DNA of 64,000 nt. Origin: Blepharisma japonicum (taxonomy: Eukaryota; Ciliophora; Heterotrichea; Heterotrichida; Blepharismidae). The translations under genes and the position numbers were made by a program. Below the pieces are notes generated by a model, which was not told the DNA's origin, did not search any database, and saw nothing but the letters and a program-made list of their open reading frames with translations. The DNA is taken from positions 124,001 through 188,000 of the forward strand of contig CATKHK010000082.1 in assembly GCA_949751835.1 (NCBI GenBank), read 5' to 3'. Shown piece by piece: positions 11,718-21,407 of this stretch (positions within the stretch are counted from its first letter, which is position 1; each line of letters begins with the position of its first letter).

Positions 11718-12207
11718 TTAAGAAATTTAGTTGCTTGTAAGTGACTATAAAATGAAAATTCAAATTTTATGCAAATTAAAATCATTGTTACACTTATTTT
11801 AAATTAACAGTTTTATATCTTTATTGAAATTTAAAAGGGATATGACTAAAAACAAGAATTATCAGTTTCTTATACTGAAGCAGGTTGAGACATTATAATT
11901 TCACAACATATTTTTATTAATTTTAAAAGCTGCTAATAAAACCCCAATATAGGCTACATTAAGCTTATAATTTATAAGACAGTTCTCTATTAAAATATAT
12001 TAGCATGCCCATGATTTAGTAAAAGTATAAGGTTAGCCTATAGTATTCGAATTTTAAAAGTTCAAACTTAATTTAGCATATATACTTTTCAAATAAAAAA
12101 TAGGTAAAAATCCACAACAAATCGTGTAATTATTTACAGCTCATATCTTTCGCTTATATTCGTCCCCTCAGTAAATTACTAATATTAAATTGGTGACGCT
12201 AAAATAA
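11718..12207. other. intergenic, no gene seen
   Basis: A+T-rich spacer between two plus-strand genes. No coding signal, tRNA or repeat array was recognised on either strand. Confidence 0.5.
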
Positions 12208-13447
12208 ATGCTTTCTCGATATCGAAAAGAAAAGAAGCCAATAACAGAGGATCAGCTAGTTACTGTGCCTCTTCTTGTGAAAGGTCTTGCTCTCCTAGTC
12301 TTAGTCTTAGTACTTCCGCTAGAATTAATATTAAGAGGAACAATAGAGGATGTAGGAGAAAGAATTGTTCTTCATATACAAAAATCAAGAACTGAATCTT
12401 CTGATAATTTCTTTCGATATTTATCCTATATAGCTAACAATGTATTTTTACTTGCAGTTGCTCCAGCACTTTATCATATTTATGATCCGAGAAGAGCAAT
12501 AAGGCTTATTTTGATATGATGTTTCTCGATGTACTTGGGCAGTTTAATATCTTTGATTTATGGAGAGCCAAGACCTTATTGGAGTGATAAAGATATAAAA
12601 GGAATATCTTGTGATAATGGATTTGGCTTGCCTTCCCCAGAGTGCATGCTTGGAACTGTCGTTTATGGATCCCTTAGCGTGGAATTTTTTCAAAAAAAAG
12701 ATAAATGAATTAAAACAATCGTTTATTCTTGCACGTATATAATCCTAGGAACTCTGGGATATGGAGGGATATACATGGGAGAGCATTATCCTCATCAAGT
12801 ATTTATTTCTTATTGCTATGGCTATGTATTTATTATTATTTGTTTTGCTTTCGATAAGAAAATCATGAATTTAACTATGAAAAGTTGCTTTAGGTATAAG
12901 GCAAACAAAAAATATTCAGTTTATTGATATATTGGCACTTTATTCCTCTTACTTGGAGCAATAGCAATTTATGATGAAATTACATTAACTAGTAATATAG
13001 ATATCAGATGGATATCTAATGCTTCTAAGGATTGCAACCTAAAAAACGATGTTGGAGGCTCTACATCCTTTTATAGGTCTGCTTGAATATTTTATAATTT
13101 TGGCCTAGTAGCAGGATCAATGCATCTCTCTAAAAAACTCACAATGTTTTGATGGCTTACTGATTATTGGAGAAGATGGGTGAGATTTGCTATTTCTGTT
13201 GGTTTTTCTTTAGGCGTTTATTATTTATTCGGTAATTCCTACCTCAGCTTTACTTAATTTAAACGACACTACAACTGATTTTACATTTCATTACGCAGTT
13301 CCTTACTTTATTATTGCATACACATATTCAGGACTACTTCCTCTAGCTTTTGCAAAAATACAGCTAGTAGTAAATGTTGGTCCAGGAATTGATGATGACG
13401 ATGGATTCACAGGGATTAGTTCAGTTGGGCCTCATACATTTAAGTAG
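12208..13447 (+). CDS. PAP2/glucose-6-phosphatase-like membrane protein, altered active site
   Basis: Two exons (12208-13231, 13248-13447) give 407 residues, with several TGA Trp codons (first at 12517-12519). Eight or nine hydrophobic segments are visible. The three lipid-phosphatase motifs can be placed: GEPRPYW (motif 1), LPSPECM where the family has PSGH (motif 2), and MGEHYPHQV where glucose-6-phosphatase has AHFPHQV (motif 3). Family members hydrolyse phosphate esters in the ER lumen or at membranes. Here the motif-2 His, which normally protonates the leaving group, is replaced by Glu, so activity is uncertain. The C-terminus is short, acidic (GIDDDDG) and cytosolic by prediction. PAP2-fold membership is fairly sure; the substrate is not. 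Confidence 0.75.
13232..13247 (+). other. 16-nt intron
   Basis: GTAATTCCTACCTCAG, phase 1, ends CAG. It removes an early TAA and opens the last 66 codons. A at position 10. Confidence 0.83.
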
Positions 13448-13536
13448 GCTAATAAGAAGTTATGGTTTTTAACTGTATATAAAATTCAAAGTGTCTTTTA
13501 TATACTTATACTTAGGGGTTATCACCCAATTTTGGG

Positions 13537-13840
13537 TTATAATTGCATATAAAATTTTATCTTTCAATCCCATGTTTTCAAATCTTCTGCTAAATTTTCA
13601 ACATCATTAAAAAAATCTCCTCTGGCAAAATCAGCACTATATTTTCCATGCCATAGCACTTAAAGAAGCAATAAAATCCCTATTTAACTTCAGCAAATTT
13701 TGACTTAGCATGTTAGGTCTAAAAATCGCTCTTTTCTTAGCTTCAATACATATAAGATTCATATGACTAAGGATTGTCTTGTCACAATCCACCTCATCTT
13801 CGTTACCAATTTTCTGAATTCATTGAAACAAAAAAAATGA
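13537..13840 (-). pseudogene. decayed coding fragment
   Basis: Two adjacent minus-strand reading frames look protein-like. One, about 13640-13840, contains DCDKTILSHMNLICIEAKKR and ends near LNRDFIASLSAMAW. The other, about 13537-13645, contains KYSADFARGDFFNDVENLAE and DLKTWDWKIKFYMQL. They overlap near 13640-13655 and differ by one base of frame, with no 15/16-nt GTA...AG intron that would join them. No ATG starts the first frame. This fits a gene remnant with a frameshift, or a sequencing error in a short gene. The family is not recognised. Confidence 0.35.
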
Positions 13841-13865
13841 TAGATCTTTTAATAATTATTAATGT

Positions 13866-15275
13866 TTACCTGCCTTGAACAATCCTCCTAAACTCATCAA
13901 AACTAATTTCTCCATCTTGATCATAATCAACTTCACTTATAAGCTGAGATGCATCTACATTTGCTTTTCCAGCTCGCCTTAAAGCACTTCTCAATGAAGT
14001 TGCAGTTATTTTTCCTGTGCCATTCGGGTCAAAATGCTGAAAAGCTGACCATAATTTTTCTTCATTTATGACATTTTTTGTAGCCAAAGTCCCAGTTAAA
14101 AATTCTGAATAATTAATTTTCCCATCTTGATTATAATCTAAATTGTGAAACGCAGCTTCAATTTCTTTTATTTTCGGACTACTATCATCTGAGGTAATTA
14201 GAACTGTAATGAAATCTGATAGAGTAATAAATCCGTTTTTTTGAGTGTCTATGCTATTAAAGGCTTCTTTTAAATCTTTAATTTGATCATGGGTTAATTC
14301 ATTAACAACATATGATAAAATTTCTTTTTGAAAATTGCTCGAAATTTTAAAATTTTTCAGTGAATCAACAAGAGAAGGATTTAGATGAATTTTATTAGCT
14401 TCTGTAAAGCCAAACCAAGGATGCTTTAAAGCTTCTTCTGCAGTAACTCTGCGCTTCGGTTCTAATGCAAGCATTTTATTGATCAAATCCTTTGCTTGGG
14501 CACTTACTTTTGATCACTGGCTCGAGCTAAATTCATATTGTCCCTTTAAAATCTTAGAATAAAGTTCGCCCTGATTTTTTCCTAAAAATGGATGTTCACC
14601 ACAAAGGAGTATAAACATTATTACTCCCACACTTCACATATCACATAAAAATCCATATGATCCTTTAAGGACTTCTGGAGCTACATAATATGGTGTTCCA
14701 ACTATTGTCTTCATGTTTTTACATTTGTTTCCAAATTTTTGTGATAAGCCAAAGTCAATCAATTTTAATTCTGCGTCAGGCTCTTTGCTATCAAACATAA
14801 AATTCTCAGGTTTTAAATCTCTATGGCATATATTGGTTTTATGCAAATGGTTTACTACTCTTAAGATTTTTTTCATGATTTCAGCTGCATCTTTCTCTTC
14901 GTAATGTCCTTTGGATATTATGCTATCTCACAATTCACCTCCTTCACATAATTCCATAACAATATGAAAATATCTATCATCTTCAAAGCTTTCATAAAGT
15001 CTTACAATATTTGGGTGATCTAGTCCTACCAAAATTTCAACCTCAACCCTCATTTTGTCAAGATTTTTAACCAAACTTTTATCTATTGTTTTTATGGCAA
15101 CCTTATGGTTTGGATTTGATTTCGGCGAGCCAATTCTGACTATCCCAAAGGTCCCTGTCCCTAATATTTTACCGATTTTATACAACGACTTAATACTCAC
15201 AGTATAGGTGTGGCGTTTCGTTGATCTTCTTGGATTAGGACGTTCAATATAACTTTTATTACAGAGACTTCCCAT
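13866..15275 (-). CDS. calcium-dependent protein kinase with N-myristoylation motif
   Basis: A 469-residue protein, single exon, with TGA Trp codons at 14514, 14634 and 14928. The start MGSLCNKSY is a good myristoylation (Gly2) plus palmitoylation (Cys5) signal, so membrane attachment is likely. The kinase domain (about 29-290) has GTGTFG, AIKTIDK, CHRDLKPEN, DFG and GTPYYVAPE. A junction helix and four EF-hands follow: DTQKNGFITLSD, DYNQDGKINYSE, DPNGTGKITATS and DYDQDGEISFDE. The third loop ends in Ser where Glu/Asp normally closes the site, so it probably binds Ca2+ weakly. In-frame TTG codons upstream were not chosen; the ATG creates the acylation motif. Homologues couple Ca2+ signals to secretion and motility in ciliates and apicomplexans. 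Confidence 0.94.
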
Positions 15276-15315
15276 TTTTACCAAATCACACTATAAGTTA
15301 CAATAATAAAATAAA

Positions 15316-17683
15316 ATGTATAAAAACCCTGCAAACGAAGATCAAAGAATTCTTAATCAAATTGAAGAAAACGCAAAAGTCATGAAAGAAATGTACGATT
15401 TAATTCTATCAGAAAAAGAAATAGCCACTATTTCTGATTGAAAGTACATTTTAAAGGAGTTTATGACCTATATTCATTACAATTTAAATAGTATCATAGA
15501 AAAAGTAGGAGTGCACGACCCAAACAAGTAATATTTATTATAGAAATATCCCTTATGAGGAAATTTTGAATTTAATAAAGTCCTCAATAAAAAATAAAGC
15601 AAATGAAGAAATTTTCATTGAAAATGAAGGAGAGCAAAATGATAGCTTATTTGATAGAGAGATTGAGATTGGCTCGAACAAAGAATCTTTTTCTATCATT
15701 GGAAAAACAAAAAATGTAGAGCCAAGCAAAGGGTCAATATCAAATATTTATAAAGAACAATTTATTGAATCCAGAAATGGGTCAATATCAACAATAAGTG
15801 AAGCGAGAAAAAATGAACTGAATGAAGATTTTAAGGAGTTTCAGAGAAGAGTTGAGCTATGGGAAGTATGAGTAAGGCAAAAGCTTAGAAATGAAGACTA
15901 TTTCATGGCCTTTTGCGAATTAATGGAAAAATGCAAGCTCAGAGTCAATGATTATGAGTTTGACGACTTCTCTAAAATTCTTGGAGAATGACTGAAGAAA
16001 AGTGAAAGCACTTTGATCGAAAATGGCCAAGATATTTCAAATATCAAAGGAAGTAGCACTGGTCGAAAATCTCGTCATTCATCCATTTCTGCTAATATTG
16101 CACCAGAAATAAAAATTACAGATAGAGCTAGCAATGACCCTCAATTGTCTATCCAAGATCCTATGGAAACATTTGCGAATCATAATTCACAGAGTAATTA
16201 CTTTGAACAATCCAACTTAGCTCAAAAGTTTAATATGTCACCATTGCCTTTAGGCTCTCCTGTGGTAGACACTCCTGCCTTCCAATGCCAAACAATAACT
16301 TATGAAGAATTTTTGTCTTTGATATATTCTTGGTACCAAAAGCACAGGCCTCCATTCCTACCTCCAGATTCTCCAAAACCACCAGCACCAGATCTACAGA
16401 CAAAACTAATAGAAACAATTAAAGAGTATCAAAAATTGCGAAATGAAAAAATTTCTAATGGAGAAGATACTTCAGTTATTGATAACTTAATCATTACGCT
16501 CAGAGAGCAATTAAAATCATTGCAGAAGCCTTACTTGAATAAAATCAAAAAAGAAAAATCATTTGAAGAATTATGCAAAATTGGGCTTCATGAAATTTTT
16601 TCATACTATGCGAAGCAGCAGTCTATGCTTGGAAAAACACCCACTTTTGATGATATACTAAAAAATTTAGAAACCTTAACTCTTGGCAAGTTTTTAAGGT
16701 TTTGTAGGGATTTTGAATTTATGGATGCGCATAGTCTGCCTGACAAAAAAGTTCTGACAAAAGAGCAAGTTCAGAAAATCTTTTTAAAAAATTCGGTATT
16801 ACAAAAGGAAATGACAGAGACTCATTTCTTAAACGCAATACGAGAAATATCAGCACTTTACTATGATGAAGAGTATGACAAAATCAATGAAACTGACTCA
16901 AAAGCAATGCCAAAAGGGGAAAAATTAACTAAATTTTATGAATATATAGGATGTAGTGACGCAAATATATATTCAAAAAAACTAAAAGGATTTTTAGTTC
17001 CTTTTGGAAGTGGGCCTAATACAAGGCTACCAGAAAACGACATTGCTAAAAAGTATAAGCCAAAGCCAAGAAGATCACCTGATAGCAGGATTGCTTCGAC
17101 AACTATCAGAACTATTGAAAAGCCTGAAAAAACGTTTAGAGAGCCAAATATATTTTTGACGCAAACAGCAACTCATAGGGCCCCATCTGATGCAATTGTA
17201 TCTCTTACCACCAAGGCAACCTCGCAAAATGTTTCTTATGCCAAGAGAAACGTCGCAATGAAAGCAAGAAATCCATTTACATGGCAAGGGCTTGGAGAAA
17301 TGACTGCTGAGCAGTTAAAAGATGAAGAAAATTTTGATATTAATGAACTAATAGCTGAAGAAGATGGCAGTGAAGATGAATATTTGGATAAAAGATATCC
17401 TCTAGCGGCCTCACAGGCTTACCTGAAAAGCCCTGAAACTACCGTAAAGAACCCAAATATAAATTTATCAAATAAAAATAGTGCAGATAAGAAAAGAATG
17501 AATAAGTCAGCTAGTACAAATCAAATTTCTGAAAAAACGCTTAGGAGAGGTGATGAGCTACTGGAAGCTGCAAAAAAAGAAGAAGATGAGCATATGAAAA
17601 GAATCCTTAAAATTGCAGATGCACAGCTACAAAAGGCACAAAATTATGCAGCGAAGATTAAGACAAGTAAATTTATTGTTTAA
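15316..17683 (+). CDS. large conserved-looking protein, family unknown
   Basis: Two exons (15316-15527, 15544-17683) give 783 residues, with TGA Trp codons in the linker region (for example 15869-15871). It begins 40 bp from the start of the divergent CDPK gene. The N-terminal 240 residues are mixed helical and acidic. A Ser-rich link follows, then a compact helical domain (about 330-560) containing YEEFLSLIYSWYQKHRPPFL, LTLGKFLRFCRDFEFMDAH and HFLNAIREISALYYDEEYD. The C-terminus is low complexity and ends in a charged helix. The helical block looks like a folded scaffold or cytoskeletal domain, but I cannot name it and see no catalytic motif. Confidence 0.82.
15528..15543 (+). other. 16-nt intron
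   Basis: GTAATATTTATTATAG, phase 2. It removes an in-frame TAA and joins HDPNK to NIPYEEI. A at position 10. Confidence 0.86.
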
Positions 17684-17992
17684 AAATTTATAAATAGCTG
17701 ATCTGGTTAATAAAATATTATTTCATAACTTAAAATAAGATTAGGCTTATTATTTATAATCTGCCTGAATTATTCAAAAATGATGTATCTTTTAAGGGGT
17801 GCAATAAATCTTAGACATTTTTGATGCAGTAGTTATAATTATTATATAAAAGTTTTATAAAATCAATTCACGATATTTTAAGTTTTAAAGCTTTTGCCTG
17901 CAATGAAAACCCAGTCCATTTTAATTTTCTCCAAGCACAATCTTTAGAGCGTTACAAAAAATCTATCTTATTTATTTATGATCAAAATAGCC
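17684..17992. other. intergenic, no gene seen
   Basis: A+T-rich spacer between convergent genes, unusually long for this window where convergent gaps are often 20-35 bp. No coding or RNA signal recognised. Confidence 0.45.
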
Positions 17993-18535
17993 TTATAAAG
18001 CTCTTCTAACCCCTAATCTCTTGGAGCAATGGCCACAGTAGTGATTTACATCAAATAAACTTGGAATACAAAAAGGCAAGCATGAGCAAAATGGGAACAG
18101 GCAGAGTAAAATAAGGCACATCATCCAAACCATCATTCCAGGTGTCCTTTCGATTCTTGTTAATGCTGTGTGATGACAGTATGGGCAAGTTACTTGAATC
18201 GGGTCAAATCCATATACGCGAGTAGTGACTATCGTCGATTCAATTATGACAGCTGCTGGAGCAGCAGGCTGAGCATTATATACTGGCTGGCCTGGATAAG
18301 CTTGGTTAGGTTGATAAGGAAAAGGTTGGCCAGGTCCATATGGTTGATTACCTGGATAAGACTGATAAGGAGGATTTTGTGAATAAGCTTGAGGTGGGTA
18401 ATTTTGATATTGAGGAGGCATTCCGGCTCCCTGAGGTTGATAAGGAGCTTGGCCCATTGCAAAATAAACTGGCTGACCTTGATTTTGAGGTGCTTGCTGG
18501 TTAGGAGGATATGATTCTGGTTGCTCTGCACTCAT
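17993..18535 (-). CDS. LITAF-like domain protein
   Basis: A 180-residue single-exon protein. The first 95 residues are Pro/Gln/Tyr/Gly-rich (repeats such as QPYGPGQPFPYQPNQ). They are followed by a LITAF-type zinc domain (about 103-178): CPYCHHTALTRIERTPG, a hydrophobic membrane-dipping segment (MMVWMMCLILLCLFPFCSC) and the second metal knuckle HYCGHCSKRLG. LITAF proteins bind the cytosolic face of late endosomes or lysosomes and help endosomal sorting; the Pro-rich arm usually recruits ESCRT or WW-domain proteins. PPxY-like words (PPQYQNYPPQAY) are present here. The assignment is firm because both CxxC knuckles and the hydrophobic insert are intact. Confidence 0.92.
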   Translation of the reverse strand: MSAEQPESYPPNQQAPQNQGQPVYFAMGQAPYQPQGAGMPPQYQNYPPQAYSQNPPYQSYPGNQPYGPGQPFPYQPNQAYPGQPVYNAQPAAPAAVIIESTIVTTRVYGFDPIQVTCPYCHHTALTRIERTPGMMVWMMCLILLCLFPFCSCLPFCIPSLFDVNHYCGHCSKRLGVRRAL

Positions 18536-18903
18536 ATTTATAAGAATTAATTTTATTAATGGAAATATAAAAAAATTGATTTATTACTTGATTCTCAGAA
18601 TCAAATTCACAGATTATAACCAACTACATGCACTTATTTCTAAATAATAGGATAAAATAATTTGGTAAATTTCAAAATTAATTAATAAATATAATTTTTA
18701 GCAATGATTAATTTATAATTTAATTCAAAATGATCGACGAATTTTAGTTAATAATATTAGCAATATTCAAATATAATCTCACTTTAAATCAGTTAAGAGT
18801 TATATAATGCAAATCTCTAAGATTATAACTGCCAGCAATACAAAAAATACAAATTTTAGCGAGATATTTATAATTATCATTATTCCTTATCAATTCAAGG
18901 AGT
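18536..18903. other. intergenic, no gene seen
   Basis: A+T-rich upstream region of the LITAF-like gene and downstream region of the MGCG gene. Nothing recognisable beyond A/T runs. Confidence 0.45.
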
Positions 18904-19530
18904 CTATGTATATTTGGATAAAATTGTAAAAGCTTCTCCTTCCATTGCATCAATTTTTTCTTTCTTTTCTGCTATATCTGCATTTTCTTGTTCTTTTAAT
19001 CTTTCTACTGCTGCCTTTGCTTCTTCTTGAGCAGCAAGTTCCTTTTGTGCTCTCTCACTTTTAAGCCTCTCAACGTCGACATTTTCTACCTCTTCGTTTT
19101 CTTCATACATATCTTCAATTTTTGGTGCTCCGGGGCTAATTCTTCCATCATCTGTAACTTTGTTATTATCAACGATCTCAATCTTTTCTCCTTCATCTTG
19201 CTCATTTTTTTCTTCGATAAAAGCTCCTATTTTAGGCTCAGGGATTTCGTTGATCGTTTCTTTTTCTGGATCCTCGATTTTTTGGTTTTCTTTGTTTAAT
19301 TGATTTAAAGTAGTTTGATCAAAAGATAGATCTTCGGTTTTGGTGCTTTTTTGTGTCTTAATAGCTGGCTTTGGCTTCTTATTGCCAGTTCCTTTTTGAA
19401 GTATAGTGTCGAATGAGCTCAAAACCACTTTAGGTAGCTTATTTCTTTCATCCGCTGGATAAGGACGATGTGCTCCAGGGCTTTCTTTGGCCTGATCATT
19501 GAAATTATTTTGGATACTACCACAACCCAT
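18904..19530 (-). CDS. acidic MGCG lipid-anchored coiled-coil protein
   Basis: A 208-residue single-exon protein. The N-terminus MGCGSIQNNF is a strong myristoylation plus palmitoylation signal, so peripheral membrane attachment is likely. Residues 60-150 are Glu/Asp-rich and disordered, and residues 150-205 form a charged helix or coiled coil (ERLKSERAQKELAAQEEAKA). It lies 28 bp downstream of the SERINC stop on the same strand. No catalytic domain is visible. It may be a membrane scaffold; the family is not recognised. Confidence 0.82.
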   Translation of the reverse strand: MGCGSIQNNFNDQAKESPGAHRPYPADERNKLPKVVLSSFDTILQKGTGNKKPKPAIKTQKSTKTEDLSFDQTTLNQLNKENQKIEDPEKETINEIPEPKIGAFIEEKNEQDEGEKIEIVDNNKVTDDGRISPGAPKIEDMYEENEEVENVDVERLKSERAQKELAAQEEAKAAVERLKEQENADIAEKKEKIDAMEGEAFTILSKYT

Positions 19531-19558
19531 TTAATTATTTTTATTAAAAGTATTGAGA

Positions 19559-20756
19559 TTAATGGCGTTCAAAGGAAGATAGCATAGTCCATAGATATAA
19601 CGCAGCAGTAAGCCATAGAGAAGAAAATTTAATCCATTTACCTATATTTGAGCTGCATAGTAATTACTTTTGGGAATCCCAGTCAGTTAGAAGTACTGCG
19701 ATATAGATTGAAGAAAACACCATTAATAAGTGAAAATAGAGCATTGACTTTGTATCTACTGGAATATGACGATCTGGATCTTGGGTAGTTTTTCTATTTA
19801 ATAAAGGCTTTTCTACATCCTCAGACTGAATTTCATTACTTGCATCTTGATCTATACTGATATATGCAGAGATAACTACCATCAAAAGAAGACTGAGAAT
19901 TAAACTAATGATTTTTGTCAGAGGACCTGATATTGAATTGCAATGAGATTTTTCACCTGCAAGAGCATCCCAGCATGTATAAATAAGATAGAGATTAACG
20001 ATTGAGCTTGTAAAAAGGGCTAAATAACTAATTACAGCCATCATCCACATATCCAGAGATTGAAAAAATAGTCAACGCAACCCCTAAAATGACTGTTGAA
20101 ATTATCAGTCACAAATTTTCATCACAATCTGTGCCTACAAATCAGTAAAAGCTAAAAATTGTGCAAGTTACGCTTCCTATTCAAGCAAATCCAGTTGAAA
20201 ATATTAAATAATAAGAATAATTATTTCCTTCTTCATATTTTTCAAATCAATTACTATTCCATGTATATGCTATATCAATAACAACTAAAACTTGAGCGAT
20301 AAGAAATATAACAGAAGCATAGGTAGCAAAAATATAATAATAATCCTATGTAAATAATACAAAGAATGAATGACCAATCGCAAAAGATAATAAACAAAGA
20401 GACAAAAAACAAAGAAATTTTGCAGTTCAGCATCCTCCTATATGAAATTTACGGTTGATGATAGATTCATTAATAAGTGTGAAAATCAGTATGAGTAAGA
20501 AAAGGACTGTTAAGCTGAAGCTCATATGATAAATTGCTTGCTGACCTGTAATAGGATCTAATCCGAAAAGTTCTAGAAATGATAGAGCATCATCCCCAAA
20601 ATAGTAAAGCAATAAACCTATACAAATTGCGACGATAAGAATACTTAAGTGTTCTAATTTTCTATCTAGACGAACAGATGCATCCAATGAACTTGAGCAA
20701 GCATTGCACAAACAAGAGCAGCAGGATGTTCCTACAGAACAAATGATGCTCCCCAT
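19559..20756 (-). CDS. SERINC: SERINC/TDE1 family membrane protein
   Basis: Four exons (20361-20756, 20036-20345, 19668-20019, 19559-19652) give 383 residues and about ten membrane segments. The N-terminus has the family's Cys-rich stretch (GTSCCSCLCNACSSS). The best marker is VLVVIDIAYTWNSNWFEKYE, matching the SERINC core (human LILLIDFAHSWNESWVEK). NLYLIYTCWDAL matches the TLYTMYLTWSAM region, and the end YLWTML matches the conserved last segment. SERINCs are 10-TM phospholipid scramblase-like proteins, first described as aiding serine incorporation into lipids. An apparent frameshift near 20020-20050 disappears once the 16-nt intron is removed, and the spliced protein aligns better with the family. 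Confidence 0.93.
19653..19667 (-). other. 15-nt intron
   Basis: GTAATTACTATGCAG, phase 2, joins TDWDSQN to SNIGKW in SERINC. A at position 10. Confidence 0.86.
20020..20035 (-). other. 16-nt intron
   Basis: GTAATTAGTTATTTAG, phase 1. Position 10 is T and the A falls at 11, the only exception to the A10 pattern. An internal TAG at its position 8 is skipped in favour of the distal TAG, judged by frame and by SERINC similarity. Confidence 0.84.
20346..20360 (-). other. 15-nt intron
   Basis: GTATTATTTACATAG, phase 0, joins HSFF to DYYYIFA in SERINC. A at position 10. Confidence 0.88.
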
Positions 20757-21407
20757 TTATCTAAGATAAAGTTTCCTATTTCAAGTGGATTTTAAAGTGT
20801 AATTAATAAGCTTACATTTCTAAAAACCTTATATTTATTTCTAAAAAATCTTATACTTCTGAAATTAAAATTTCATTTTAAAAAAAGTACAAAAATTATG
20901 ACAGTTTGGTAAAATTTTTCTTTGAAAGTAAATATAAAAGCAAGGGGGTTGCTTATATGATTGAGATTTGGTTTCTTGAATATCTGCTAGCAGCTCAATT
21001 ACTTAAAACAGCTTTGAGGTTCATTATGATTCAGTCAGAGATTAGATTTTGAATTTGCTAAGAGTAAAGAGTAAGTATTTCAGATATTAGGTTTTAATAT
21101 TTCTTTTTTCAAGCTATTTTATCTTTGCGATATCTTTTCAAACAAAATTACAGAATCCAAAGCACTTCTAATGATTCCCGCCTTATCCTAAATCTCTCAT
21201 ATATCCTCTATTATCACTATTTTCTTCTTTAAATTTTGATTTGTCAAATTTCTACAAATATTATCTCTTTTGCTTTCATTGTAAGCTTCTACTTATTATT
21301 CCCAAGGCTTTCCTTCAAATAAAAATGCCTCTCCATCACCCATCCTCCATTTCTAGAACCTTCTTTTCTGCATTTTAGGCTAAAGACTAATCATATTCTA
21401 TATAAAA
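20757..21407. promoter_or_regulatory. divergent upstream region of SERINC and HSP90
   Basis: A 651-bp spacer between two genes read outward. No third gene is seen. The right end, adjacent to HSP90, is more C+T-rich than the rest and contains the heat-shock element listed separately. The start of HSP90 is preceded by CTATATAAAAATG, so a TATA-like word abuts the ATG; whether it acts as a promoter or is 5' leader cannot be told. Confidence 0.5.
21351..21363 (+). promoter_or_regulatory. heat-shock element upstream of HSP90
   Basis: TTCTAGAACCTTC is three perfectly alternating heat-shock factor units (TTC nn GAA nn TTC), the minimal trimer site, 44 bp before the HSP90 ATG. HSF binding to such arrays drives HSP90 induction in most eukaryotes. 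Its location makes it the best regulatory site in the window. Confidence 0.75.

Noticed and set aside
13524-13537. ACCCAA/TTGGGT inverted repeat after the PAP2-like gene
   Set aside because: Only a 6-bp stem with a 2-nt loop; expected by chance in a window of this size and with no partner feature.
20030-20055. Apparent +1 frameshift inside the SERINC gene
   Set aside because: A 16-nt GTA...TAG intron at 20020-20035 restores the frame, and the spliced sequence GSLFTSSIVNLYLIY fits the family better than either unspliced frame.
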